A DNA stretch of 17,869 nt. Origin: Ichthyophonus hoferi (taxonomy: Eukaryota > Opisthokonta > Ichthyosporea > Ichthyophonida > Ichthyophonidae). This document shows, piece after piece, positions 1 through 9,484 of the stretch (the first letter of the stretch is position 1; the number at the start of each line of letters is the position of its first letter). The DNA is taken from contig NAOQ01000962.1 of assembly GCA_002751075.1 (NCBI GenBank), positions 1,311-19,179 on the forward strand, read 5' to 3'. Under the pieces are notes generated by a model. That model made no database searches, had not been told where the DNA came from, and saw only the letters and a list, made by a program, of their open reading frames with translations. The position numbers and the translations under genes were made by a program.

Positions 1-60
1 GGGGGGTAGTGGGGGAAAAAGAATGTGTTGAGAAATATAAGTAAACATAGGAATACATAC

Positions 61-2671
61 GGTGTGTTTAGCAATAGGAATGCCATTCATAGAGTTAATC
101 AGAGTATTGCGACTGGTCTCGTCATCTATATCATCTGCACTATCATCCTGGGTAGGTAGCCCCCCCTAAAGAACAAGTATAGGTAGGGTAGGGTAAGGTA
201 GGGTAGACAGTGAGTAGAGGTAGAGTAGAAAAGGTGGAAGGGTAGAAGTATAGGTAGGCTAGGGTAGACAGTTATTAGTAATTGATGCGTGAAGAATTAC
301 ATTTCCAACAGGTGCATTACAGTGGGCGGCCCTGATATGATAGTAGTAGAGTAGTATAGTAGTATGATACGATAGTAGTAGAGTGGTATAGTAGTATAGT
401 AGGATAGTAGTATAGTAAGATAGTAGGATAGTAGGATAATAGCCAAATAATATGAGTATAATAATATAATAGTATAAATCTTTTTTATAAGTATATGGGT
501 AAAAGCTTGATAATGAATACATAACATATACAGCAATATATGTCAATAAACATATCCATCTACACTGTCTACTATCTCACCCATGGGTTCTCTTCCTCCT
601 CTATCAACATTGTTCGGCCAACAATATTAATCTCACTGTGAGGTGAAGGTATATGATAGGTTAGATATCAGTGATAAGAGGATGGCAAATGCATGTGAGA
701 AGGAGGGAGGCAGGAAGGGAGACACCCAAGTACTTTACGTTCCAATTACCTACTGTTTGACAATCTCATATTAGGAAACTTTATTTCCCGATTTAGGTAA
801 ACTGATGAAATCTTTTACTATCAATATACCTAACCATGACATTACTATTGGCAAAGACTGCACCAGAATACTCATTGTTGCCCAATCAGTGCTACTAGTA
901 ATTGAAAAGACCAATTGGGTGTGCCATTATATAATGATGGCGTGTGATTGGCGTAGATATCAACTAGATCATATGGATTATATAGTAATAATAATAATAA
1001 TAATGTAAATATGTCACATAGGCCAATAGTATGACGTAAGACGTAAGAGATAAAAACATAGAATGAAAGACAGCCAATACCTGTTTCCACCAGTAACATA
1101 GAATCTGACGTCATTATGGAAGGACCCTGACAACAAGGAATGCTCACTATAGATATAATAGATTGTGAATTAGTATCCGTCATGTATTCTCTCATTGGTG
1201 CAAGAAACAAAAAAGATGTCAACATTCATATATAGCCCAATCAAAACAATCAAAAGGTTAAGGTCAAGGCCAATGATTGGGTACATATCGCAAAGATCAC
1301 GTGATCTAACTAATATACAATTGGCTTACATTTTCCCTGGGATAAAACTGCATAAATGATAATGTTTATCCTCTATTTCACAGTAGAGGTGATGGCGGGG
1401 ACCAGTCAAACTATCGCATATCAACGTAGCCTGTGTGAGCCAATCAATTACTTTACATTCATCATTACACAAACACTTGTACATATATATATAAGGGTAT
1501 GTACCCGTTATTGTCCCCCAATCAAACCCTATATCTTAGATAGGTCCTTACGCTTCCTAAGTGGACCATGTAGCTAGTGGAATGTCTGAAAGTGAGCACC
1601 GGCTATTTGTTGGATGGCTATATATAGGTACTGGTTTAAATATACATACATTCATACATACATATAGGTATTGGTACCCATCACACATAATCATTGGTCC
1701 ATCTCTAATTTGCCCTCTCTCTCTCTCTCTCTTGAAGTCACTATCACTAATTCCTCATACACACAAATCCACCCATAACACATAAGCATTTCAGTATGAT
1801 CACGTACAAACATTAACAAATAAGTCCTCTAATGTATGCACAAATATATATTATAGCATTACAGAGAGAAAAAACCTTGACATGACCATCAATTAATCTT
1901 GTTCTTATTACTATTCCTCCCCTTCCCTCTCTCATCCCCCCTACAAAGAGCCGCATAAACCTAGAACCCTCTCTCTATTGTCTTACTTACATGTATAGCA
2001 ATGCTTGCTATACATTTGGCCTCTTCCTCCATCCTGCTCCATTACATCTTACCCTTCTTTCTTCTTCTCTCTTTCTCTCCCATCATTATAACCCTATCTA
2101 CACACAAACATTACTTCCCTCCAACACCTCCTCCCTTATAAACAACTAAAGAACGTCTACAAGTGATACATCTTGTCCAAAGGTCTTACACAATATCTAA
2201 TCATCATAGATGATTACCTATAAACCTTGGTGATAAATTAAAGCTTCACCTACCTGGTTCACTTCTAATACAACATTACATTGCTCTGGGGCAAAAAGAA
2301 AGGGCTTGTCCTTTGATACAACCTGACCTGTGATGAGAAATAATCTTTAGTTTAGTTACCTAGAACATATATATCCATACAAACACAACCACATAAACAT
2401 TTCCACATATACGAACGTAAACAAAATATTGAATAGTGAACATTAGTAAATTATGTGTAAACATAAAACTCTATTGTTGGAAATACAGTAGCTTTATCAT
2501 TCAGACTTAATTATTCTTTACATTTCTACACAATACATATAAAACATTGACATAGCTTATCCTAATGTGCTAATGTATTGGGTATACTATACCGTACACG
2601 CACAATGATATATACATAAAATAGTTGCTAGGAGAAAACTAACCCCAGAATTTCCACGGGTAACCTTCCAT
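61..2671 (-). CDS. nucleoplasmin-like histone chaperone, 5' part (six exons, 3' end outside window)
   Basis: Minus-strand exons in order: 2671-2644, 2327-2254, 1430-1330, 1146-1081, 635-581, 147-61. All have GT-AG borders and all phases fit, giving 137 residues before the gene leaves the window at a GTATGT donor. An in-frame stop lies upstream of the ATG. The protein starts MEGYPWKFWG and shows the nucleoplasmin core pattern: F-W-G (8-10), VNQATL (32-37), LYCEI (49-53), PGK (65-67), FYVTGG (83-88), NIVG (93-96). An acidic tract follows: 11 of residues 102-118 are D or E, as in the histone-binding tails of this family. Known members are oligomeric nuclear chaperones for histones; the same fold also forms the N-terminus of some nuclear FKBPs and of plant HD2 proteins. 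Because the C-terminus is missing, an FKBP-type prolyl isomerase domain cannot be excluded. The first donor (GTTAGT) is the weakest splice site in the model. Confidence 0.75.
165..270. repeat. TAGGG-type degenerate tandem repeat
   Basis: Units of TAGGG, TAGGT, TAAGG and TAGAGG recur in this part of the nucleoplasmin-like gene's intron (148-580). They resemble the animal telomere unit TTAGGG but lack the second T and are irregular, so a local minisatellite is more likely than an internal telomere relic. Confidence 0.6.
336..446. repeat. GTAGTATA / ATAGTAGG minisatellite
   Basis: Imperfect 8-10 nt units built from GTAGTATA, ATAGTAGG and GTAGTAGA repeat throughout. The array makes minus-strand open frames made almost only of tyrosine, leucine and threonine, which are not genes. 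It follows the TAGGG-type array in the same intron and shares its TAG core, so the two may be one drifting array. Confidence 0.75.
984..1004. repeat. (AAT)n microsatellite
   Basis: About seven AAT units inside the intron between exons 1081-1146 and 581-635 of the minus-strand nucleoplasmin-like gene. Confidence 0.85.
1716..1732. repeat. (CT)n microsatellite
   Basis: A run of about eight CT units in the large second intron (1431-2253) of the nucleoplasmin-like gene. Confidence 0.8.
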
Positions 2672-3901
2672 ATTTACAGTAAAATTTAGCTTTTATTACT
2701 GTAATACATATAATAAACAGTAATTATCGCCGATAATCCATTATCCCTATTATACGTACATACTGTGTGCATGTTTTGTATTCATTCCTATTTAAACTTA
2801 TACACCAATCATAAAATATCTTTATAATCTTCAGTAACAGTATTCACTAATAGAATATACTATTTTATAACCACATTTGGCTATATATATAACACCTTTT
2901 TTCCTATTCGTTCAGTAAGTGTTTATAAATATCATTGGCTATATTTATGTAATAAAATACTAATCAATGACTATGATGTTTTAAGCCAATCATTATTTAC
3001 TAATTAAAGAATTACGTAAGATATCTGACGATAGTATGTAACCATTAACCAATTGAATTCATTTGTATTTTATTTGAGATTAATCGCAAAATTTCTTTCA
3101 TAAAGACCTAAGAGATAAAGGTAAAACAGATGAAAGCGCTAAATAAAAGCGAATGAATGCCGCCAAAAGTTCAACATAATGCCACATTAACTTTTTTTTT
3201 TTTTTTTTTTTTTCCAATTAGTTTTTTAATACTTCTGCACCACAAATATTTTCACCCACCCACTTTAAATCCATCTCCTAGATTTGTTGAATAGTTTATG
3301 GTTTGTGAATTTCAAAAGCGATGGTATTCTGTTATCACGTATTCAAGCGATCGATCGGCAAGTAATTTGCGATTAACACTATTAAAAGCGATTGATAACG
3401 TTAAATGATGAATGTATTGATCTATATTGTAACATTAAAACATTGGCCAGTTAGGTTGAACGCCTCATGTGACTAAATATCATTTATTAAGAGTTAAAAT
3501 ACTACTAATTGGTATTTAATAGTTATATATTAATGTGTTTAATTGGCCTTAAATTGAACACTATGAATGTGATTATTTAATACTCATTAGTGTGCTTAAT
3601 TAATAATTAAACAGTAATATATATGATAGGCTATAATGGGAAGCAACATTGGTTGTACAACAGTAAAGTAGAAAGGAATGCACGATTAATCAATAATTAA
3701 CCAATAATTTCTATGTAATATAATTTAATAAACAAACTACATATAAATAATTGCTAAATTAAGCTGCAATGGGAAATAAAAAAATGATTGGTAGCAAATT
3801 AATAAATATAAATAAGGAAAAAAATGAATAAGTAGGCTTGTACCTCTTTCATATTGGTGTTATTGTCTTACTGAATATTATAAACAATTCATATATTCAT
3901 T
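2672..3901. promoter_or_regulatory. divergent intergenic region between nucleoplasmin-like and TMEM14-like genes
   Basis: The two genes are transcribed away from each other, so this 1.23 kb holds both 5' flanks. CCAAT or ATTGG motifs occur at about 2804, 2934, 2984, 3049, 3214, 3442, 3510, 3542, 3649, 3701, 3787 and 3853. A T22 run (3192-3213) sits in the middle, and a TATAAA lies at 3879-3884, very close to the TMEM14-like ATG. I see no exon with acceptable phase and splice sites in this stretch. Confidence 0.45.
3192..3213. repeat. T22 homopolymer run
   Basis: Twenty-two consecutive T residues lie in the divergent intergenic region. Such a tract could be a nucleosome-excluding promoter element or the poly-A tail relic of a minus-strand retroposed copy. 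No obvious SINE or gene copy sits beside it. Confidence 0.9.
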
Positions 3902-4986
3902 ATGGGGGAGACTGTTACTATTCTTAGGGGTTATTCTCTCTTCCTGGTAGGCCCCCTTTCTCTCATATTTTTTTTTATCTTCTCGATCACCCGCTTTATT
4001 TCTCTACCTTTTCTGAAACCTTGACACTGATTCTTTCATATTAAAAAGTGTTTTATATTTTTATATAAATAGTTTGTGTTCATCCACAGTTTGCTCCATC
4101 CTTCTTTCTCTTTGTGCGTGTTTCTTTCAATCTACCACTCCCCTTCTCCCCCTCTCTATCTGCATAGCAGACTCTAAATGCCCTTACTCCCTTATATACA
4201 ACCAAGCATCTACTGTGCCCACTCCTCCTTTCCCGATACCCACTCACCCACTCACCCACACATAAGCCTTTCTTAGCAAGTACCTTTACTAACCTATAAT
4301 GCCTGTAATATCTCCTACTATTAGTGCTCCTGTGGACTTATGGCATTTGCTATGGCTGGATTCACAAGGAAAGCACGTACAGCCCTCACAGTAGGTAGGG
4401 GTTACTATCAATATCTATCTCCTCCCATCGCCCTCTTCCCTCTCCTTCTTTGCTCTCCCTCTCTTTCTTTCAGTATACTACATTTGACTATCTATAACTG
4501 CGTATAAATAAGGCCTTTACTATACTACACCCCTTTATTCAGTGCAAGTAGATATTTATACCAATTGGACAGATAATGAAAATGTCAATGAGCGGGAACG
4601 GGCATATCGGTGCATATTTAATATATAAAACACGTCGTTATTTCATGTCTCTCTGCCGGCCCAAATATTTTTAATTGATGTCGTATATATTAGACCTATT
4701 GAAAAGAGAAATCAAAATTTTAATAAATAATATAGAGGTTTGTGCGATATGTTATGATATGAGGACTGACGTCATTGTGGAAATACTTTAGGTGGATCAA
4801 CGGCTGGATTAATCTTCCTATTGACGCAGTTCTCAGGAAACAAGACAGGTGGGTTATGGTTGGTTAATAATCATACGTATATTAGCACGCGCTGAGAACT
4901 CTGCATACGAATAAGGAATAAACATATACTATATACTCAATCAAATAGACGATTGTGTTATATTGTCATATCAAAGAATACCTATA

Positions 4987-5020
<34 letters not shown>

Positions 5021-6611
5021 TCAGTCCAACACCATATTAACTATACCCACTTATTATACATGCATACATACATATACCCCTAAACGCTGCAGTATCTAAA
5101 GTGGCTCAAACTCTGCCAGCTATCTACATGTGCTTGTTTGCCTGGCGATCATACTTGGTAAGTCTACTACTACTGTATGTATATTGTGGGAAATAATAAG
5201 TAGAGACAAGAGCGTTTCTGTGACCTATAATCATTTAGAAGGAGAGAGAATACCGAATTATGAGGCGTTTAAATGGGTCAGCAGTATTTGTCTTAGACAG
5301 GATGCTTAAGCAATGTGTTATCTGGATCTCAAAACATATGATCTGAAATAGCTTATTATATAGTTACAGGATTTCTACCACTGTCTGGCTCTATTTTGAT
5401 AAATCATCTTGGATTGCTGTTTAACGCTAATAGATTGCACTAATTGCTAATAATATTAAGTGTTTATAGTTATATAAAGAAATGCCTAAATTAATTAAAT
5501 GTTCCTGTTTTAACATATATAGGGTGTATAGTGTATGAGGTATAAATAATTGCGTGGTTAGATATACATTTTCATGCCTTTGTCTGTGCGTATGTGTATC
5601 TATTTACGTTTATGTACGTATGAGTGTAGGATATAAGTAGTACATAGTGTGGTTTTAAATGAAGAGAGATAAAGAATAAGTTATACTATAATCTATAATA
5701 TGTATGTGGTAATTAATAGTAACCAATCAGATACTCTAATGATTACATGCTCAAATTGTTCTTCTATCCAAACAGTCATTGGGTAGAGGTGCTGATAAGA
5801 TGTATCTATTCTACATCATTGGCTTAATGTCAATCGGCAGTGCCGCCACAACGGTATGTCTGTACATCTCTGTTATCTCCCTCTCTTTTTCGCTCTTTCT
5901 TTCACAATGTTTTTAGATTTGTACTGTACCATCTGATTCTATTAATTTATATTCCATCCTTACAAGTCATCCATTAATACACATGGATACATATACACTT
6001 GTATCTCATTAATTTTAAAACCAATAAGATAAATTCCATAAAATATTATATATAATATAGTTCATTGAAAACTGATATATGATATGAACCATTTTGATTG
6101 GTTCTTAAATGATTTACTGTTGATTTTAGTTAGTGGTACATCATTGTATTTTCAATGTGAGATGGAATCTATGAGATTATGACAAACAACACAAAAAGAT
6201 ATATAACTTTATTGTTTAATTTTTATTGGCATTTATTTTCAATCTATTTTTAATTTATTTTCTTGCATTTAAGATCCCATTTTAAAATGTAGCAATAGAA
6301 CAACAGACCCTTCTGATACTTCCGTTTCTAATAAGTCTTTAGTCTTTAATATTGTATTAGTTTTAGTGGCATAATATTATGGGTACACTGTACTCACCTA
6401 TTTTAGCAAAAAAATTAGTGTATGATTCTCTATCTCTATTGTTACCTACTCTTTTATACATTACTCCATATACTATTATTAAAACAATTTTATGACTTCA
6501 CCTATCCTACTATGTATACTTATCAATGCTACTTACATATATAGCTAACTAATTATTAATACTTTTCCAACTCTCTAGGTCCTCCTACTAAGAGCCAATC
6601 GCTATCTCTAA
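3902..6611 (+). CDS. TMEM14-like four-helix membrane protein (six exons, complete)
   Basis: Exons 3902-3946, 4325-4394, 4792-4848, 5093-5157, 5776-5853 and 6579-6611 have GT-AG borders and matching phases and give 115 residues, the usual size of TMEM14 (Tmemb_14, UPF0136) proteins. An in-frame stop at 3881-3883 supports the first ATG. Four hydrophobic segments lie at about 9-28, 37-53, 61-79 and 88-109. After the first comes GFTRKARTALTVGG (27-40), matching the family's glycine, aromatic, basic, small-residue loop leading into a glycine-rich second helix. Human TMEM14C is a mitochondrial inner-membrane protein needed for protoporphyrin handling in heme synthesis. Whether this copy does the same is inference. 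Exon 5 can also be read through its donor for about 20 more hydrophobic codons, so a retained-intron form with another C-terminus is possible. The family call rests on pattern and topology, not on a search. Confidence 0.72.
4988..5017. repeat. (TA)15 microsatellite
   Basis: Fifteen uninterrupted TA units in intron 3 of the TMEM14-like gene, about 75 nt before exon 4. The length is likely polymorphic. Confidence 0.95.
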
Positions 6612-6678
6612 TCGTTTCTTTGAGTGAAAGATTAATTTTGATCTAGTAACTTGCCTCTAGACCCCAATCCCAAACCTT

Positions 6679-6684
6679 AATAAA
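6679..6684 (+). terminator. polyadenylation signal of the TMEM14-like gene
   Basis: An exact AATAAA lies 68 nt after the proposed TAA stop (6609-6611). Its distance and strand fit a short 3' untranslated region and support 6579-6611 as the last coding exon. Confidence 0.6.
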
Positions 6685-7044
6685 ACACGATTATCCAATG
6701 GTTTTAAGTGTTTATATTATATCCTAATACTCTAATATTAGATTAAGCATAATCTATGTTTACTGAGAAAGATCACTAATAATAGTACAATTTAAAATGA
6801 TTTATAATAGAATATATATTATTATAGAAATATTAATGAGTTAATATCATAAGTAGTTTTTAACTCCATTGTAAACCTATAGCTAATGACTTTTTTTTCT
6901 CTTCTAAAATATTTTAATTTTACCAATAATCTAGTGCCAATATATCTGTCGATTGCAACTGATATAGTTACTATCTTACCACGTTATGATTATTATCTCA
7001 CTATATTGTAATTGTGATCTTAACCATTATGGATAGCAGCCACA
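6685..7044. other. AT-rich intergenic DNA, no feature seen
   Basis: This stretch follows the TMEM14-like polyadenylation signal. It is mostly A and T with short stop-laden frames on both strands. I see no splice-bounded exon, RNA gene or clear repeat unit. Confidence 0.5.
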
Positions 7045-7195
7045 ATTGCAAGCAGAGAATTAAATAAGGACAAAACAGCTTAATCTATTGCAGACATTTC
7101 TTCAATAACTGTATTCCAATCCCAAAGTCAACATCTAGCATAACTGCAAAGCAATAAAATGAGGATTTTGTCTCAGACAGAACAATTTTATACCT
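7045..7195 (-). repeat. dispersed repeat, copy B
   Basis: It shares two blocks with copy A (7757-7872) in the same order and orientation: GCAAGCAGAGAATT at one end and GTCTCAGACAGAAC, followed by a T-rich TTTTATACC-like stretch, at the other. The sequence between is similar but diverged, and one extra segment of about 45 nt is present here. Two copies 0.7 kb apart show that this is a repeat family, not unique sequence. Read on the minus strand, both contain the in-frame peptide VLSET. Confidence 0.55.
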
Positions 7196-7199
7196 TTTA

Positions 7200-7756
7200 A
7201 ATATAGTGGATGTGGACTAAGTTATAATTATATTAAGAATTGGTTAATTAATCAATCTAAGTTAACCGTTTGTCACCCATGTTGAGCATGTAATTGTTTT
7301 GGACAGATCTGTATTACACTTATAGCATAACATGAAGTGTAATCTACCCCAATCAACAAGTTAATATTAATTAATTAACTAAGACTAGAACTCTTTTTAC
7401 ACATTCTGTATATTACCTATATTTGACACCATGGCAGTTTGCAATAATCTAACTGCGCTAGTTCATAACTAAACAGCTTGTATCGACAAACATAATTTCG
7501 ATATTTCCAGTGTTTCACTTTATGTATATCTATATATATATTAAGATACCAAAAGACATCTTCTAAAATACCAAAGAGAAACGAATTATATAAACGTTTC
7601 AGTTAAACAATAATGGTAATGTTTTTCATTAAAAAAAGATATCCATTGGACATATAATTTTGGCAATTATCAACATTATATTGTAGCTAATATTTGATTG
7701 TTGTGTAGTTAGTAGTATTCATTTCAGCCTGTGTAATAATTATCTTATTAATATTC
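7200..7756. other. AT-rich spacer between two repeat copies
   Basis: Very AT-rich with TTAATTAA-type palindromes and no open frame of interest. It separates copies A and B of the dispersed repeat. No gene or RNA is recognisable. Confidence 0.5.
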
Positions 7757-8620
7757 AAACAGGCGGCTGACCACAAGCAGAGAATTTAGGATAAAAACTG
7801 TATAGCCTTTATTCAGTATTACTACAGAAGCAAGAGTCCCCAATCTGTCTCAGACAGAACTTTTTTACCCCTTCTATGTCGATCTGCAGTAGTTCTGATG
7901 ACATGTCTACAGACTTCGGAGGCTCCAAGTAGGTATTGTTTAGAACCATCTCTTGTTGGAATAGCGATAGAGACTGCCCTTAGCTCTGCTTTCAATAGAA
8001 AGATGAGATGAGTTCGATGTAAGAGAAGAAGTGCATTATGGTTATATCTTTAGCTGTCTAATGCATTCTTTTACAAATTGAGGAAAGACGCCTGCCTTAA
8101 TGCTTAGATGCGTCGGTGATAATAGCACAGTGTGAATGATCAGTGAGAAGCTCTAAGGCTGGGTGTACGTAATAGTTATTATTACTATCTGTTACAAGAT
8201 TGTTAGCTCCAAATGAACACGTAATTATTAATGATTTGTTGATATATAGTTTGCATGTTGTGAACTAGTTAACGGGCCATACAAGGAAACACTAATATAA
8301 CAAATAGAAACAGTCATAAAAATCTTGACTGGCTAGTGTGATTCACATGAGACCATTAAGACCCACTAGAATTTGTTGATCTTAATTTGATCTTAATTCT
8401 TCAATTGGTCTAATTGATGTGTCCTTATATGGACGGCTTTTCAGCCAATGTTCTCGTCATAAGTCCAGTTGCTCACTTTTGGTTAATTTACGTTGACGAA
8501 TCATTTTGTCTGACTCAAAACATCATTAAAGCATTTCATCCGCCTGTTGCCCGTCAGCTGTATCACGTGTTCCTTCAGAGTTAACGGACTTGTAGCATTT
8601 TCTAAATATGGATCATTTAT
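7757..8620 (-). pseudogene. decayed minus-strand coding remnant of unknown family
   Basis: This part is richer in G and C than its flanks and, on the minus strand, holds several protein-like open segments in more than one frame. The longest is about 76 codons (8049-7825) with no start codon; it includes SKQYLLGASEVCRHVI and DRHRRGKKVLSETDW and ends just before an AATAAA on the same strand (7813-7808). Other segments read LTDHSHCAIITDASKH and KAGVFPQFVKECIRQLK (about 8043-8165) and SPLTLKEHVIQLTGNRRMK (about 8510-8612). I see no splice sites that would make these a working gene. The 3' part recurs at 7045-7195. This fits the broken remains of a mobile element or a degraded intronless gene copy with several breaks. 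I do not recognise the family. Confidence 0.4.
7808..7813 (-). terminator. AATAAA at the end of the minus-strand remnant
   Basis: An exact AATAAA on the minus strand begins about 9 nt past the end of the longest open segment of the decayed remnant. Its position suggests that the remnant once carried its own 3' end signal. Confidence 0.35.
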
Positions 8621-9340
8621 ATAGAATACTTCAGAACATAGCATTAATTAATTAGATAAATATAAATAATTACTTTTCCTATGCTGACTATCAATATTTT
8701 CCATGCAATATTAGGATGTGCATCAAATTTATTAATTTATAATCTTAACAATACTATCTCTAAACATTAAAGAGTAATATATATATATCTGTTCTTGCTA
8801 ATTATTAAATTAATTTTTATTCTAATATATATTTTAATTGTATTATTTAAGAAGATGTGAGTTAAAAATATTTTATTAAACGTGGAATATTTGCATTATT
8901 ACTTTAGGAATGTTGGATCGTTTTATTCAGTCCGTGTCATCATGATTTATCATATTATGTCAGAAATATATTCATCTATATACCATACAATTTACCACCC
9001 AGATATATATTGATTGGAATAATAAATGCAATATTTATCATATATATTAGTCTAGGACTGTACCATATTTTATATATGGTCAAAGAAATAACGATAGATT
9101 CGCACCATAGGAAACTGTTCATATGATTATAAACCCATAGCCAATAGTATTCTCGTTGGGTTATAATAATTTACAGTCAGCCAGAGAGGCAGTAGCAATA
9201 TAGGCTACTGAAAGAGTAGTAAATATTGTATTATATTATACTATATTACATATTTATGGAGGCAATCAATATTAGGTTGTAATCAATCAATAAAATTACC
9301 AATTTACAACAAAAATAGCATATACGATTTTTAATACCCA
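8621..9340. other. AT-rich intergenic DNA, no gene seen
   Basis: Long A/T-only stretches with short TA runs (for example 8780-8790) and scattered CCAAT motifs. No frame shows protein-like composition on either strand. Confidence 0.5.
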
Positions 9341-9349
9341 AAAAGTCTG

Positions 9350-9484
9350 TGTATGATTCTCTTCCTTAAAGGGCTGGCAACCCTAACTGTGTTTATCGGG
9401 TTTAAGGGAGAGCTTATCGTTAAACAGGCAACATCTATAATAGCTGGTGGTGGGGGTATTTCCATGACACTATTTATTTATTAT
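9350..9484. other. small GC-richer island open on both strands
   Basis: The plus frame starts at an ATG at about 9354 and runs for some 44 codons, including GLATLTVFIGFKGELIVK and IIAGGGGISM. The minus frame starts at an ATG in good context at about 9467 (MEIPPPPAIIDVACL) and is open for about as long. Neither is bounded by convincing splice sites and no family is recognised. It could be a lone exon, a relic or chance. Confidence 0.25.

Noticed and set aside
259-546. Two overlapping minus-strand open frames of 79-95 codons
   Set aside because: They are translations of the TAG-based minisatellite (runs of Tyr, Leu, Thr) inside an intron of the nucleoplasmin-like gene.
872-1225. A 117-codon minus-strand open frame
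   Set aside because: It overlaps exon 4 of the nucleoplasmin-like gene in a different frame and otherwise covers intron and an AAT repeat; the composition is not protein-like.
1561-1785. A 74-codon plus-strand frame beginning VDHVASGMSESEH
   Set aside because: It lies in the antisense of a nucleoplasmin-gene intron, runs into CT and TACA simple repeats, and has no supporting exon before or after it.
1981-2040. A possible minus-strand exon ending in a perfect GTAAGTAAG donor, starting MEEEAKC or DGGRGQMYSK
   Set aside because: Splicing it in leaves the wrong phase for exon 3 and breaks the family pattern VNQATL that forms when exon 2 joins 1430 directly.
9372-9420. A possible tRNA-like or small structured RNA around GGGCTGGCAACCCT
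   Set aside because: The short stem is there, but no cloverleaf, B-box or anticodon arm can be drawn.
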